Positions 63,953 to 64,000 of a DNA stretch of 64,000 bases are shown here, piece by piece. A program made the position numbers and the translations under genes. Position 1 is the first letter of the stretch; every line of letters starts with the position of its first letter. The notes under the pieces are model-generated. The model did not search any database, had not been told where the DNA came from, and saw only the letters and a program-made list of their open reading frames with translations. Source of the stretch: Clostridium beijerinckii (GTDB lineage: Bacteria > Bacillota > Clostridia > Clostridiales > Clostridiaceae); contig NZ_CP073653.1 of NCBI RefSeq assembly GCF_018223745.1, positions 487,001 to 551,000 of the forward strand, given 5' to 3'.

Positions 63953-64000
63953 GCCTATACCTCCAAATAATTTTTATTTTCTTTTATTATTTAAATATTT

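Noticed and set aside
1..64000. CRISPR arrays, prophage or defence islands
   Set aside because: No regularly spaced short repeats, phage structural genes, or recognised defence genes were found; nuclease/ATPase pairs here fit repair families.

Overview
The window is a strongly AT-rich stretch of a Clostridium (sensu stricto) chromosome. Signs are the sporulation genes (spoIID, spoIIQ, spoIIID, yyaC, an alpha/beta-type SASP), type III glutamine synthetase, rubredoxin, bacteriohemerythrin, GGAGG-type ribosome-binding sites with frequent TTG starts, and riboswitch-controlled housekeeping genes. The feel is of the C. beijerinckii/C. saccharoperbutylacetonicum group, but that species-level impression rests on recall, not on a search.

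Layout. 1-4.7 kb: mid-sporulation block spoIID-spoIIQ-spoIIID-mbl, yyaC and a small anchored protein. 4.8-5.5 kb: seven tRNA genes made of a Tyr-Val-Thr unit repeated in tandem plus a final Tyr. 5.55-7.2 kb: SAM riboswitch and metK. 7.5-12.4 kb: recD2, a degenerate ComFA-like protein, comFC, a raiA-motif noncoding RNA with its own promoter and terminator, and hpf (raiA). 12.7-16.6 kb: secA and prfB, the latter with the programmed +1 frameshift. 16.7-23.2 kb: small membrane protein, two-component pair, M50 protease, tex. 23.2-29.3 kb: two inverted copies of one IS1182-family element, the second with two homopolymer indels, bracketing an oxidoreductase and an EamA transporter. 29.3-33.4 kb: MATE pump, MerR regulator, broken AraC regulator, ROK kinase. 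33.5-36 kb: glnN on the minus strand behind a leader that looks like an ANTAR-type two-hairpin antitermination target. 36.3-42.6 kb: ogt, a DeoR-like protein without its HTH, a HAD phosphatase, and an IclR regulator divergent from kduD-kdgK-kdgA (ketodeoxygluconate breakdown). 42.8-46.2 kb: bacteriohemerythrin, FMN riboswitch-ribU, rubredoxin, DeoR regulator. 46.3-48 kb: tsaE-tsaB-rimI (t6A tRNA modification). 48.4-53.4 kb: a secreted ZnuA-like protein without metal ligands, two tRNA-Trp genes around ridA and a nitronate-monooxygenase-like gene, an unknown protein and a SASP. 53.6-64 kb: yhaO/yhaN-like nuclease pair, an orphan ZnuA lipoprotein, a membrane MutS-like ATPase, a DEDDh exonuclease, a CBS protein, and pspA with a cysteine-rich partner.

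Most of the window is core chromosome. The main novelty candidates are regulatory RNA and decayed or repurposed proteins: the glnN leader, the raiA RNA locus, the ComFA-like protein lacking ATPase motifs, and the ZnuA-like and SpoIIQ proteins lacking metal ligands. No CRISPR array, prophage or obvious toxin-antitoxin or defence cassette was seen.
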